DNA of 64,000 nucleotides from Helicobacter pylori (GCF_030323545.1 NZ_CP122954.1:248001-312000), one strand, 5' to 3'; positions 38,329-47,318 are shown, numbered from the stretch's first letter. Notes: a model not told the origin generated them from the letters alone. Made by a program: numbers and translations.

Positions 38329-40872
38329 ATGGACATTCGCAACGAATTTTTACAATTTTTTCAAAATAAAGGGCATGCCGTTTATCCCAGCATGCCTTTA
38401 GTGCCTAATGACGCTACCTTGCTTTTTACCAATGCCGGCATGGTGCAATTTAAAGATATTTTTACCGGGATGGTGCCGCGCCCTAGCATTCCTAGAGCGG
38501 CAAGTTCGCAATTGTGCATGCGAGCGGGTGGCAAGCATAACGATTTAGAAAATGTCGGTTACACCGCAAGGCACCACACGCTTTTTGAAATGCTAGGGAA
38601 TTTCTCTTTTGGGGATTATTTCAAAGAAGAAGCGATCTTGTTTGCGTGGGAATTTGTAACCAAAAATTTAGGGTTTAAGCCTAAAGATTTATACATCAGC
38701 GTGCATGAAAAAGACGATGAAGCCGTTAAGCTGTGGGAAAAGTTTGTGCCTTTTGACAGGATTAAAAAAATGGGCGATAAAGATAATTTCTGGCAAATGG
38801 GCGATAGCGGGCCTTGCGGGCCTTGCAGTGAAATCTATATTGATCAAGGCGAAAAACACTTTAAGGGGAGCGAGGATTATTTTGGGGGCGAGGGCGATAG
38901 GTTTTTAGAAATTTGGAATCTGGTGTTCATGCAATACGAACGCTCTAATGATGGCGTTTTATCCCCCTTGCCAAAGCCTAGCATTGATACAGGCATGGGA
39001 TTAGAAAGGGTGCAAGCACTATTAGAGCATAAGCTCAATAATTTTGATTCTTCATTATTTGCACCCTTAATGGCAGAAATCAGCGAGCTTACAAGCCTAG
39101 ATTATGCGAGCGAGTTCCAACCAAGCTTTAGGGTAGTGGCCGATCACGCAAGGGCGGTGGCGTTCTTGCTCGCTCAAGTGGTGCATTTCAATAAAGAAGG
39201 CCGTGGCTATGTTTTAAGGCGCATTTTAAGGCGGGCCTTAAGGCATGGGTATTTAATGGGCTTAAAAGAAGCATTTTTATACAAAGTCGTGGGCGTGGTG
39301 TGCGAGCAATTTTCTAGCACGCATGCGTATTTGAAAGAGTCTAAAGAAATGGTGATGAAAGAATGCTTTGAAGAAGAAGAGCGCTTTTTAGAGACTTTGG
39401 AATCTGGCATGGAATTGTTTAACTTGTCTTTAAAGCATTTGAATAAAAATAAAATCTTTGATGGCAAGATCGCTTTCAAGCTTTATGACACTTTTGGTTT
39501 TCCTTTGGATTTAACAAACGACATGCTAAGAAGTCATGGGGCGTGCGTGGATATGCAAGGCTTTGAATTGTGCATGCAAGAGCAAGTGAAACGCTCTAAA
39601 GCTTCATGGAAAGGCAAGCAAAATAATGCTGATTTTAGCGCTATTTTAAACGCTTATGCGCCTAATGAATTTGTGGGGTATGAAACGACAGAATGTCCTG
39701 CTAAAGCCTTAGGGTTTTTTGATAGCGATTTTAAAGAAATAACCGATGCAAAGCCTAGCCAAGAAGTCTGGGTGTTGTTAGAAAAAACCCCTTTTTATGC
39801 AGAAGGTGGGGGGGCTATAGGCGATAGGGGCGCGCTTTTTAAAAACAATGAAGAAGCGGCTATAGTGTCAGACACAAAAAACTTTTTTGGGCTTAATTTT
39901 TCGCTTCTTGAAATCAAAAAAGCGCTAAAAAAAGGCGATCAAGTGATCGCGCAAGTGAGCGATGAGCGCTTAGAAATCGCCAAACACCATAGCGCGACGC
40001 ATTTATTGCAAAGCGCTTTAAGAGAAGTTTTAGGCTCGCATGTGAGTCAAGCGGGGAGTTTAGTGGAATCCAAACGATTGCGCTTTGATTTCTCGCACCC
40101 TAAAGCGCTCAATGATGAAGAGTTAGAAAAAGTAGAAGATTTGGTTAATGCTCAAATTTTCAAGCACCTAAATAGCCAGGTGGAGCATATGCCCTTAAAT
40201 CAAGCCAAAGATAAGGGAGCGTTAGCGTTATTCAGTGAAAAATACGCTGAAAATGTGCGCGTGGTGAGTTTTAAAGAAGCGTCCATTGAATTGTGTGGGG
40301 GCATTCATGTGGAAAATACCGGGCTTATTGGGGGGTTTAGGATTCTTAAAGAAAGCGGGGTGAGTAGTGGGGTCAGACGCATTGAAGCGGTGTGCGGGAA
40401 GGCCTTTTACCAACTGGCTAAAGAAGAAAGTAAAGAGCTTAAAAACGCTAAGATCGCATTAAAAAATAACGATGTGATAGCCGGCATCAACAAGCTTAAA
40501 GAGAGCGTGAAAAACAGCCAAAAAGCCCCCGTTTCTATGGATTTGCCGATTGAAAAAATCCATGGCGTGAGTTTGGTGGTGGGCGTAGTGGAACAAGGCG
40601 ACATTAAAGAAATGATTGACCGATTGAAAGGTAAGCATGAAAGATTGCTCGCTATGGTGTTTAAAAAAGAAAATGAGCGCATAACTCTCGCATGCGGGGT
40701 GAAAAACGCCCCCATAAAAGCGAACGCATGGGCTAATGAAGTGGCACAAATTTTAGGGGGCAAAGGGGGCGGGAGAGATGATTTTGCGAGCGCTGGAGGC
40801 AAGGATACAGAAAAATTGCAAGCCGCGCTCAATTTAGCGAAAAATACCGCTCTTAAAGCTTTAGAGGGATAG
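38329..40872 (+). CDS. alaS: Alanyl-tRNA synthetase
   Basis: This 847-residue class II synthetase has the aminoacylation domain N-terminal (TNAGMVQFKDIF, FEMLGNFSFGDYF). The editing-domain zinc ligands are HHSATH (H554, H558) and CGGIH (C656, H660). The C-terminal GGKGGGRDDFASAGG is the usual C-Ala ending. It charges and proofreads tRNA-Ala. maf follows after one base. Confidence 0.98.
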   Translation: MDIRNEFLQFFQNKGHAVYPSMPLVPNDATLLFTNAGMVQFKDIFTGMVPRPSIPRAASSQLCMRAGGKHNDLENVGYTARHHTLFEMLGNFSFGDYFKEEAILFAWEFVTKNLGFKPKDLYISVHEKDDEAVKLWEKFVPFDRIKKMGDKDNFWQMGDSGPCGPCSEIYIDQGEKHFKGSEDYFGGEGDRFLEIWNLVFMQYERSNDGVLSPLPKPSIDTGMGLERVQALLEHKLNNFDSSLFAPLMAEISELTSLDYASEFQPSFRVVADHARAVAFLLAQVVHFNKEGRGYVLRRILRRALRHGYLMGLKEAFLYKVVGVVCEQFSSTHAYLKESKEMVMKECFEEEERFLETLESGMELFNLSLKHLNKNKIFDGKIAFKLYDTFGFPLDLTNDMLRSHGACVDMQGFELCMQEQVKRSKASWKGKQNNADFSAILNAYAPNEFVGYETTECPAKALGFFDSDFKEITDAKPSQEVWVLLEKTPFYAEGGGAIGDRGALFKNNEEAAIVSDTKNFFGLNFSLLEIKKALKKGDQVIAQVSDERLEIAKHHSATHLLQSALREVLGSHVSQAGSLVESKRLRFDFSHPKALNDEELEKVEDLVNAQIFKHLNSQVEHMPLNQAKDKGALALFSEKYAENVRVVSFKEASIELCGGIHVENTGLIGGFRILKESGVSSGVRRIEAVCGKAFYQLAKEESKELKNAKIALKNNDVIAGINKLKESVKNSQKAPVSMDLPIEKIHGVSLVVGVVEQGDIKEMIDRLKGKHERLLAMVFKKENERITLACGVKNAPIKANAWANEVAQILGGKGGGRDDFASAGGKDTEKLQAALNLAKNTALKALEG

Positions 40873-40873
40873 C

Positions 40874-41446
40874 ATGGAGTTGGTTTTAGGCTCTCAATCC
40901 AGCGCTAGGGCGAATCTTTTAAAAGAGCATGGGATTAAGTTTGAACAAAAAGCGCTAGATTTTGATGAAGAAAGCCTAAAAACCACAGACCCTAGGGAGT
41001 TTGTCTATTTGGCGTGCAAGGGGAAATTAGAAAAAGCTAAAGAATTACTTGCAAACAATTGCGTTATCGTGGTTGCTGATAGCGTGGTGAGCGTAAATTG
41101 TCAAATGCAACGAAAAGCTCAAAACAAGCGAGAAGCCCTTGAATTTTTAAAACTCCAAAATGGCAATGAAATAGAGGTTTTAACCTGCTCGGCATTGATT
41201 TCTCCTAAATTAGAATGGCTGGATCTATCGGTTTTTAGAGCGCGTTTAAAAGCGTTTGATCCTAACGAAATAGAAAAATATTTAGAGAGCGGTTTGTGGC
41301 AAGAAAGCGCGGGCTGTGTGCGGTTAGAAGACTTTCATAGGCCCTATATTAAAAGCTCAAGCGAGAATTTGAGTGTGGGTTTGGGGCTGAATGTGGAAGG
41401 CTTGTTAGGGGCGCTAAAATTAGGGGCTAAACTTTCATCATTATAA
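40874..41446 (+). CDS. maf: Maf-like nucleotide pyrophosphatase
   Basis: This 190-residue protein starts with the Maf signature LVLGSQSSARANLLKEHGI and has DFDEESLKT, VADSVVSVN and KRALEFL-type motifs. Maf proteins hydrolyse non-canonical or canonical NTPs and have been linked to cell division arrest. Downstream of alaS by one base, so cotranscribed. Confidence 0.9.
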   Translation: MELVLGSQSSARANLLKEHGIKFEQKALDFDEESLKTTDPREFVYLACKGKLEKAKELLANNCVIVVADSVVSVNCQMQRKAQNKREALEFLKLQNGNEIEVLTCSALISPKLEWLDLSVFRARLKAFDPNEIEKYLESGLWQESAGCVRLEDFHRPYIKSSSENLSVGLGLNVEGLLGALKLGAKLSSL

Positions 41447-41516
41447 ACGCTATTGTTTTATAAACATTAAAACACTATCCACTGACTGATAAACCCCTTG
41501 ACAAACAAAAAAACGA

Positions 41517-41522
41517 TATACT
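41517..41522 (+). promoter_or_regulatory. -10 box for the small membrane ORFs
   Basis: TATACT lies 28 bases before the ATG at 41550. A TTGACA is present at 41498-41503, though with a spacer of only 13 bases. A strong AAGGAG at 41539-41544 follows. Together they make a complete expression signal in a region that otherwise looks empty. Confidence 0.5.
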
Positions 41523-41549
41523 CTAGCATTTGATGTTTAAGGAGTTGTC

Positions 41550-41639
41550 ATGGGGTCTTGGTCTCGTATTCTTGTATCAATCTTGGTGGTGGTTTTGGGA
41601 TTAGCGCTTACTGCCATGCTAATAAATTGGCATGTTTAG
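41550..41639 (+). CDS. Unrecognised 29-residue single-helix membrane peptide
   Basis: The peptide has one long hydrophobic helix, ILVSILVVVLGLALTAMLI, with Ser, Trp and Arg before it and NWHV after it. AAGGAG 5 bases upstream of ATG is the best ribosome site possible. I do not recognise the family. The stop overlaps the start of the next ORF by 8 bases (ATGTTTAG). A +1 frameshift at GTT TAG would instead join the two into one two-helix protein of about 88 residues. It may also be a gene broken by a one-base indel. Confidence 0.5.
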   Translation: MGSWSRILVSILVVVLGLALTAMLINWHV

Positions 41640-41811
41640 CGGGAATGATCGTGGCTATGGCATTATTACAGATTTTAGCGCTCTATCATCTACAATGTGG
41701 TGGTGGTCTTTATCAAAAATAACATGGTTTTGTGTGGGCTATATCGCTTTATGGGGGCTTATGCTTTTTATGGGTCGTCTTACATGCTCTACAATAGAAG
41801 ACTATTCGTAA
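41632..41811 (+). CDS. Unrecognised 59-residue membrane protein, overlapping the previous ORF
   Basis: Starts MFSGNDRGYG, then a polar loop, a WWW cluster, and one helix TWFCVGYIALWGLMLFMG, ending RLTCSTIEDYS. No Shine-Dalgarno of its own is seen, so translation would depend on coupling to, or frameshifting from, the ORF at 41550. Composition is typical of a membrane protein and not of random sequence. No family recognised. It lies between maf and amiF. Confidence 0.45.
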   Translation: MFSGNDRGYGIITDFSALSSTMWWWSLSKITWFCVGYIALWGLMLFMGRLTCSTIEDYS

Positions 41812-41835
41812 AAATTGATTGGAAAAATTAAAATA

Positions 41836-41874
41836 GGGGGGGGGACGCTAGAACCTTTAAAAACAGGTTCTAGC
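41836..41874. terminator. G9 tract and perfect hairpin between the small ORFs and amiF
   Basis: Nine G occupy 41836-41844. GCTAGAACCT (41847-41856) and AGGTTCTAGC (41865-41874) form a perfect 10-bp stem with an 8-base A-rich loop. The hairpin can serve as a terminator for converging transcripts of the small ORFs and amiF. The G9 tract is long enough to slip. Confidence 0.6.
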
Positions 41875-41893
41875 AAAAATACAAGGTTAGGGA

Positions 41894-42898
41894 TTATTTC
41901 CCAAAACGCCCACCGGTGGTAGGGTAGCCATAAACAGAGCCGTCTTTGATTTTCATGTGATCTTCCCAAGGTAATTTGTATTTACCAGCGGCTAAGTCTT
42001 TGATGTAGGTTAAGCCTGCGTCATGTTCTCCGCCCGGTTTAGCCACATACCCTCTATGGCCTAGGTTGTAAATGTTGTTTTCTAAGCCCCAGCTCAAGCG
42101 AGCGTTGTCTGCCATTTTAGGATAGATTTCCCCGGTTACAATCTCCCAAGGGTTGCGGTGCCCTTGAACAAGAGTCGTGCCATCAAAGTTACAGATTTGC
42201 CCCTCACCAAAGTAGTAAAAGACATTATCATAGCCGGCTAAATTCACGCTCACGGTATACATCAAATTGTGCCACGCGTTGGAGCGGTTAGTCAAAATCC
42301 ATTGATCATTGACTTGAGTGCTATAGCCTGAAATACGGATATACACATTGCACCCTTTATAGGCTGCTTCTCTAGCGAGCTCTGGAATCATGCCGTCATG
42401 GCAAATGCACACGGCTAATTTTGATCCGCCCGGACCCTCGCACACAGGCATTCCTAAATCCCCAGGATACCATGGTTCAATGGGATTCCATGGGAATAGC
42501 TTGCGGTATTTTAAAATGATTTCACCTTGCGGATCAATGATGATGGCGGTGTTGTAGGGGTTTTTGTTAGAATCAGGATTGCGTTCCATGATTGAAAAAA
42601 CGCCATAAACTTTCGCTTCTTTACACGCTTTAGCGTAAGCTTCTGTCTCTTTACCTGGGACATCTAATAAAAACTCTTCGCTAAGCCACTTAGCGGTATT
42701 CAAACCTTGCGTGCTATACTCAGGGAAAATGATAAGTTCCACTCCCGGATACCCCGCTTTAGTCGCATGCAAGGTTCTAATAATGCTTTCAATATTGTGA
42801 TCAATATCCTTACGGCTATTGACAATTGGCACAGGAAACTGAATGGCTGCCACTAAGAACCCTTCAATAGGTTTGCCCATACTACCGATACTTCCCAT
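41894..42898 (-). CDS. amiF: Formamidase AmiF
   Basis: This 334-residue nitrilase-superfamily enzyme hydrolyses formamide to formate and ammonia in the cytoplasm. The catalytic triad is visible as E60 (IIFPEYST), K133 (YRKLFPWNP) and C166 (VCICHDGM). Length equals the characterised H. pylori enzyme. Ammonia production supports acid survival and nitrogen supply. In this species the gene is known to respond to acid and nitrogen signals. A perfect inverted repeat lies just upstream. Confidence 0.97.
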   Translation of the reverse strand: MGSIGSMGKPIEGFLVAAIQFPVPIVNSRKDIDHNIESIIRTLHATKAGYPGVELIIFPEYSTQGLNTAKWLSEEFLLDVPGKETEAYAKACKEAKVYGVFSIMERNPDSNKNPYNTAIIIDPQGEIILKYRKLFPWNPIEPWYPGDLGMPVCEGPGGSKLAVCICHDGMIPELAREAAYKGCNVYIRISGYSTQVNDQWILTNRSNAWHNLMYTVSVNLAGYDNVFYYFGEGQICNFDGTTLVQGHRNPWEIVTGEIYPKMADNARLSWGLENNIYNLGHRGYVAKPGGEHDAGLTYIKDLAAGKYKLPWEDHMKIKDGSVYGYPTTGGRFGK

Positions 42899-42921
42899 AA
42901 TAACTCCTTCTAAAAGTTTTG

Positions 42922-42961
42922 TCGCAATAACAATAACAATTATTGCGAGAGAATACTATTA
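42922..42961 (-). promoter_or_regulatory. amiF promoter region with perfect inverted repeat
   Basis: TCGCAATAA (42922-42930) and TTATTGCGA (42940-42948) form a perfect 9-bp inverted repeat with a 9-base spacer. On the minus strand TAATAG (42961-42956) is a plausible -10 box, which would put the transcript start at the repeat itself. It could be an operator or a 5'-end stem-loop. GAAGGAG precedes the amiF ATG. Confidence 0.5.
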
Positions 42962-43064
42962 CAAGAGAACTAATTTAGAGTAAATGCGAGATTTTTTGAT
43001 AAAAAGATTTAAATCTATTTTTAAAGCGCTTTTTCAACCTCTATAGGCAACGTTTTAAAAACCC

Positions 43065-44192
43065 CTAAAAACCCTTTAACAATTCCACAAATTCCTTAAA
43101 AATATAGTGGCTCTCTTTGGGGCCGGGGCTGCTTTCTGGGTGGTGCTGGACAGAGATAATGGGAGCGTTTTTATAACGCACGCCCTCAATGGTGTTGTCA
43201 AAAAGATTGCGGTGCGTGATAGTAGCGATTTCTTCAATTGCTTCAGGGACGCAATAGTTGTGGTTTTGCGCGGTGATTTCAACGGCGTTTGTTTTCAGGT
43301 TTTTAACGGGGTGGTTGCTCCCATGATGGCCAAATTTGAGCTTGTAAGTGGGGTAGCCTTGCGCGATAGAGAGCAATTGATGCCCTAAGCAAATGCCAAA
43401 CATGGGGATTTTAGCGTTAATGAGTTGCTTGATTTCTTCAATTTCTTGCTGCAAGCTTAAAGGATCGCCTGGTCCGTTAGAGAGAAAAATCCCGCTAATT
43501 TCTTTTTTTTCATAGGCCTTAATCAGCTCGTTAGCTTTAGTGTGGTGCGGGTAAATAAGGGCTTTTAACCCCACATTTTGAAGTTCGTTTAAAATATTGC
43601 CCTTAGCCCCAAAGTCCAGCACCGCAATAATTTTATGAGAGGTTTTTTCATCAAAAGGCTTGTAATCTAGGGTTTTGAAATCAAAAGTCGTGCGTTGGTG
43701 CGTGATGATTTTTGGCGTAGAAACGCTAGACACTAGGGGGGAGTGAGAAATTCTAGGGGCGTTTTTTAAAATTTTTTCAAGCTTGTTTTTGTCATGCTCT
43801 ATCGTGGAAGCGACCATCATCAAGCACCCATGATGGCGTAAGGTTTTGATCAAACTCCTGGTATCAACGCCACAAATCCCTAAAACGCCACGCTCTTTCA
43901 AATAAGCGCTCAGGCTAAAATCCGCCCTTGAATTAGAAAAAAATTCGTTGTAATGGCGCGCTAAAACCCCTGCACATGAAAAAAAGGATTCATCATCTTT
44001 AGAATTAGCGCCCACAACCCCAATTTCAGGCATGCTAAAAACCACAAATTGCCCCTTATAGCTAGGGTCGCTAATGACTTCTTGATAGCCGCTCATAGAA
44101 GTGTTAAAAACAAGCTCGCCCGCTTGCGTGCCGCTAGCCCCAAAACTTTGAGCTTGCAAAAAAAGCCCGTTTTCTAAATAGAGAGAGACCAT
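43065..44192 (-). CDS. carA: Carbamoyl-phosphate synthase small subunit
   Basis: This 375-residue glutaminase subunit has the N-terminal CPSase domain (TSMSGYQEVISDPSYKGQ) and then a class I amidotransferase domain with nucleophile FGICLGHQLL and the catalytic HHPE near the end. It supplies ammonia for carbamoyl phosphate in pyrimidine and arginine synthesis. The start overlaps the DUF507 gene stop by one base; carB is not in the window. Confidence 0.96.
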   Translation of the reverse strand: MVSLYLENGLFLQAQSFGASGTQAGELVFNTSMSGYQEVISDPSYKGQFVVFSMPEIGVVGANSKDDESFFSCAGVLARHYNEFFSNSRADFSLSAYLKERGVLGICGVDTRSLIKTLRHHGCLMMVASTIEHDKNKLEKILKNAPRISHSPLVSSVSTPKIITHQRTTFDFKTLDYKPFDEKTSHKIIAVLDFGAKGNILNELQNVGLKALIYPHHTKANELIKAYEKKEISGIFLSNGPGDPLSLQQEIEEIKQLINAKIPMFGICLGHQLLSIAQGYPTYKLKFGHHGSNHPVKNLKTNAVEITAQNHNYCVPEAIEEIATITHRNLFDNTIEGVRYKNAPIISVQHHPESSPGPKESHYIFKEFVELLKGF

Positions 44193-44743
44193 TATAAAAA
44201 GCCCTTACGCCTTAATTCTTCTTCATAGAGCCTTTCAAACACCAACTCGTATTCATCGCTCCCTACGGGCAGTTTGCGTTTGTAATGCTTGATTTTTTCA
44301 TGCACTTCATTTTCAATGCTTTCATACGCTTTAGAATAGGTGTCAATGGATTTGTAAATCAAGTTTCTTATCAAATTCTCCGACACGCTAAACATGATCA
44401 AATCTTCATCTAAGATTTTATTCAAAATCTGGTGCGACAAATCGTTACACCTTTCTTCCCAAAACAAATGGAAGCCCTCTTTTTGAGCGATCTGTCTTTT
44501 AATCATCCAAAAAAGCTGCCTTTCATCCATCCGCATGAATTCTATCTCATCGGTGTTTTCTTCTAAAAGCTCTCTGGCTTGCTCATCTATGGCGTTTTCT
44601 TTTTTAACGCTTTTTTCCAAAATCCCTTCTATCAATTCACACAATAATTCTCTAGGGGCTTTTAATTCTAATAGTTTTGAATGGATAAAGTCGTTGGCAA
44701 TCTTATGGCTTATGTGGTTTATATGGGTTAGTTTGAGTCTCAT
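44192..44743 (-). CDS. DUF507 family protein
   Basis: This 183-residue soluble helical protein is strongly charged. MRLKLTHINHISHKIANDFI at the start and the C-terminal YELVFERLYEEELRRKGFL match the DUF507 pattern found in deep-branching and epsilon-proteobacteria. Function unknown. It is translationally linked to carA (TAATG overlap), a recurrent association in this lineage as I recall. Confidence 0.82.
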   Translation of the reverse strand: MRLKLTHINHISHKIANDFIHSKLLELKAPRELLCELIEGILEKSVKKENAIDEQARELLEENTDEIEFMRMDERQLFWMIKRQIAQKEGFHLFWEERCNDLSHQILNKILDEDLIMFSVSENLIRNLIYKSIDTYSKAYESIENEVHEKIKHYKRKLPVGSDEYELVFERLYEEELRRKGFL

Positions 44744-44821
44744 GATTTTTCTCGCATATTTTATTTATTTTTAGAGTGTATTTTATCATTCTTTAGATAA
44801 AACGCTTTTTAAAGAATGGGT

Positions 44822-46069
44822 TTAATGGCGCACCAAACTATAGGATTGTAGAATTTTATCAGCGTAGATGATTGTAATATCAGGGCGTTTTTTAGAAATT
44901 TTAGTGTTGATCAGTCTTAACCTCCCCCCCTCTCTAATACCATAGAATTGAAGCCTTAAAGCGAGTTGTTTATCGTTAGTGCGGATTTGATGAATGCCCC
45001 TTAATTGCAAGGCTATAGCGACTTCTTTGGCTAAGAAATGCCGGTTTAATAATTTTTCATTAGCGCCAGAAATTTTACTCCCCCATAAAAAAAGCGTTTC
45101 AGTGAGCATTAAAAGATACAAACTGAAAACGCGCAAATAATACTGCTCCCTAAATTCTTTTAAACGCACCCTAAGGCTATTTAAAACGCTTTTAACAAAC
45201 AAAGGCAAACCGATTAACGCTAAGGGGGCGAAAGTTTTTAAATCTATCTCTTGGCGCATGCTCAAAAGCAAAGGGAAAAGCCAACCGCTCGCGCTCATAA
45301 AGGCTAGTAGTGATGGCTTTTTATCAAAAAGGGCTTTATAGAGTGTATAAGGGTAGTAGAGGAAGAATAAGGGCGAATATAAAAGCATGAGTTCTAAGCA
45401 TGTGTCTATAAAATACCCGCTAGGCAAACCCTTATTGAAACTCCCGCTAAAAAGAGCGGTATTCACGCTTAAACCCACCAAAATAAAGATCGCGCTCTTA
45501 AAATAGCGTTTTCTTAAAGCGTAGGTAAAAACCCCTAGTAAAAGCGGGATAAACGCGCCGTCTAAAAATGCGCAAGCGCTAAGGGTTAAATAAGGGATTT
45601 TTTGGGTTTTGACATACAAATAGCTAACCAAAAGCCCAAGGCTTAACACCAGCACGCTTTTAGCCAATAAAATCGCAAAGAGATTCACCCCAGGCAATAA
45701 AGCGTAAGTCAATACCACATAAAGGGCGTCTTTAGGCTTTTTTAAAATCTTTCGCCCTATCAAATAAAATAAAAACATGTTAATGACATGAGCGATCAAG
45801 AAAGGCAATCTTAAAGCCAAATCGTTTTGGCCTAAAATTTCAGTGCTTTTTTGAGCGATTTGAACAAACCATGCGCTGCTATAAAAAAAATCCTTCGCTT
45901 CATTGTAGCTGATAGAAATTTCTCCACTCATCAACAGCCCCAAAGCCAGGACTAAAAAAACCATGATGATAAAGACTAAATCGCTTAAATCAAAGCTTCT
46001 TGTTTTTTTCTCTGGATAAATAAAGTAGCTAAAGTATAACAGAGCGCTTTGTAAGGGGCTTAGTTGCAT
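44822..46069 (-). CDS. Polytopic membrane protein, likely GT-C (PMT/ArnT-like) glycosyltransferase
   Basis: This 415-residue protein has about nine to eleven hydrophobic segments. The first loop SYNEAKDFFYSSAWFVQIAQKSTEILGQNDLALRLPFLIAHV matches the acidic loop and following helix of family 39/83-type transferases that use polyprenyl-phosphate sugars. The C-terminal 90 residues are soluble. The acceptor is unknown. Three bases separate it from the EamA gene upstream. Confidence 0.65.
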   Translation of the reverse strand: MQLSPLQSALLYFSYFIYPEKKTRSFDLSDLVFIIMVFLVLALGLLMSGEISISYNEAKDFFYSSAWFVQIAQKSTEILGQNDLALRLPFLIAHVINMFLFYLIGRKILKKPKDALYVVLTYALLPGVNLFAILLAKSVLVLSLGLLVSYLYVKTQKIPYLTLSACAFLDGAFIPLLLGVFTYALRKRYFKSAIFILVGLSVNTALFSGSFNKGLPSGYFIDTCLELMLLYSPLFFLYYPYTLYKALFDKKPSLLAFMSASGWLFPLLLSMRQEIDLKTFAPLALIGLPLFVKSVLNSLRVRLKEFREQYYLRVFSLYLLMLTETLFLWGSKISGANEKLLNRHFLAKEVAIALQLRGIHQIRTNDKQLALRLQFYGIREGGRLRLINTKISKKRPDITIIYADKILQSYSLVRH

Positions 46070-46072
46070 GGC

Positions 46073-46969
46073 TTAAATTTTTTTTAATTCTTTTAAAAGA
46101 GCGGGCAAGGCAATGAGTAAGCCTGAACATAAAATCAAAGCCACCCCCAAAGAGCTTTTAAGATCCAAAAATTTATCGCCTAAATACAGCCCAAACAACA
46201 GCCCCCAAACAATGCGGGTGTATTCAATGGGGGCAATGATCCCAGCGGGTGCGTTCATGTAAGCATAAGTTAAGAAATACTGCCCTAAAGTCCCGCTAAT
46301 CCCTATTAAAGAAATCCACAAAATGTCTTCTTTTCTAGGGATATGAATGCCTGTGGATAAAAAAGGAATATCAATAAACATGCCCGCTAATCCAAGAAGG
46401 CTCATGCCAAAGGCGAACGCTAAAATCACGGCTTGCTTGTCGTAATATTCCCTCAAATCCCTTAAAGTGATATACGCTAAAGACACAAAGATCCCGCTCA
46501 ATAAGCCCATAATAATTTCAACCGGCCCCACATTTTCCACGCTAGGATCTGAAATCAACACCACCCCCACTAGCCCGATGCATGCGGAAATTAACGCGCT
46601 TCTTTTGAGCTTTTCTTCCAAAAGAAAGGGGGAAAGAAGCACCGTATAAATAGGCGCGCATTGCGAGAAAGCCGTCGCTGTAGCGAGTGAAATTTTTTCA
46701 ATATTATAAAAAAACGCTAACATGGCCAAGCCCCCCACAACGACCCTAAAAGCGAGCTTTTTAAAACCGCCTTGTTTGTAGCTTTTTAAGCGGTAGGGTT
46801 TGAAAGGATAAATAAGCAAGAGCAAAAGCGTCATGGTAATGGAGCGGTAAAACACGTTTTCCATAGGGGAAAAATAATCCGCTGTGATTTTAACAAACGC
46901 GCTCATGACGCCAAAGCAAAAATTGGCCAAGAGTATCATTGAAACGCCAAATAAAATGGTATTACGCAT
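46073..46969 (-). CDS. DMT superfamily (EamA) transporter
   Basis: This 298-residue protein has ten predicted helices in two EamA repeats. LANFCFGVMSAFVKITADYFSPMENVFYRSITMTLLLL and YTVLLSPFLLEEKLKRSALISACIGLVGVVLI are typical of the first repeat; the second ends IEYTRIVWGLLFGLYLGDKFL. A metabolite exporter of unknown substrate. Transcribed away from the structured region at 46970-47369. Confidence 0.85.
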   Translation of the reverse strand: MRNTILFGVSMILLANFCFGVMSAFVKITADYFSPMENVFYRSITMTLLLLLIYPFKPYRLKSYKQGGFKKLAFRVVVGGLAMLAFFYNIEKISLATATAFSQCAPIYTVLLSPFLLEEKLKRSALISACIGLVGVVLISDPSVENVGPVEIIMGLLSGIFVSLAYITLRDLREYYDKQAVILAFAFGMSLLGLAGMFIDIPFLSTGIHIPRKEDILWISLIGISGTLGQYFLTYAYMNAPAGIIAPIEYTRIVWGLLFGLYLGDKFLDLKSSLGVALILCSGLLIALPALLKELKKI

Positions 46970-46988
46970 GCCTTTTACTCATAGATTA

Positions 46989-47019
46989 AAGATTTTTAGG
47001 GTAGTTTAACCTAAAATCT
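46989..47019. repeat. Inverted repeat upstream of the EamA gene
   Basis: GATTTTTAGG and CCTAAAATC face each other across nine bases, just upstream of the EamA gene start. It may be an operator or a leader hairpin. No further interpretation is supported. Confidence 0.4.
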
Positions 47020-47095
47020 CTAATTAAGACTTAAAGTTTTTAAGCCCTAAAAGCATAAAAGTTGCATTGATTGGTAAAATCATGCTATAACAATG

Positions 47096-47231
47096 TTCTA
47101 GGAGTTTTACCTTTTGTTTTGTCTAGAATCATTCTAGAAGCTTCAGCATTTCAAACTCCTTATAGAAATATGAAAACATAAAAACACGAATCCTTTTTGA
47201 AAATAAACTCCTAGACCCTTTTTAAAGGGTT
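47096..47231 (+). ncRNA. Candidate structured small RNA or leader (novel)
   Basis: TCTAGGAGTTT (47097-47107) is perfectly complementary to AAACTCCTAGA (47205-47215). It also pairs in part with a second AAACTCCT at 47153-47160. Inside lies TCTAGAAT/ATTCTAGA (47122-47138), and just after the outer stem comes ACCCTTT-TT-AAAGGGT (47215-47230). An extended -10 box, TGC-TATAAC at 47083-47091, predicts a plus-strand start at about 47098, exactly where the outer stem begins. No meaningful ORF is present on the plus strand (MKT stop at 47170). The minus strand has AAGGAG before a 6-codon ORF, so strand is not certain. No match to a known family is recognised. Confidence 0.45.
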
Positions 47232-47318
47232 TGAACGCCATCATTAGGAAACTCTTTTTAAGCTTTTTAAGTCTCTTGTTTTGTTAAAAACCCATGCCAT
47301 AAGATCTCATCTCATTAG

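Noticed and set aside
41645..41831. Other short plus-strand ORFs at 41645-41722 and 41724-41831
   Set aside because: They lack ribosome sites and membrane-protein character of the quality seen in the frame at 41632.
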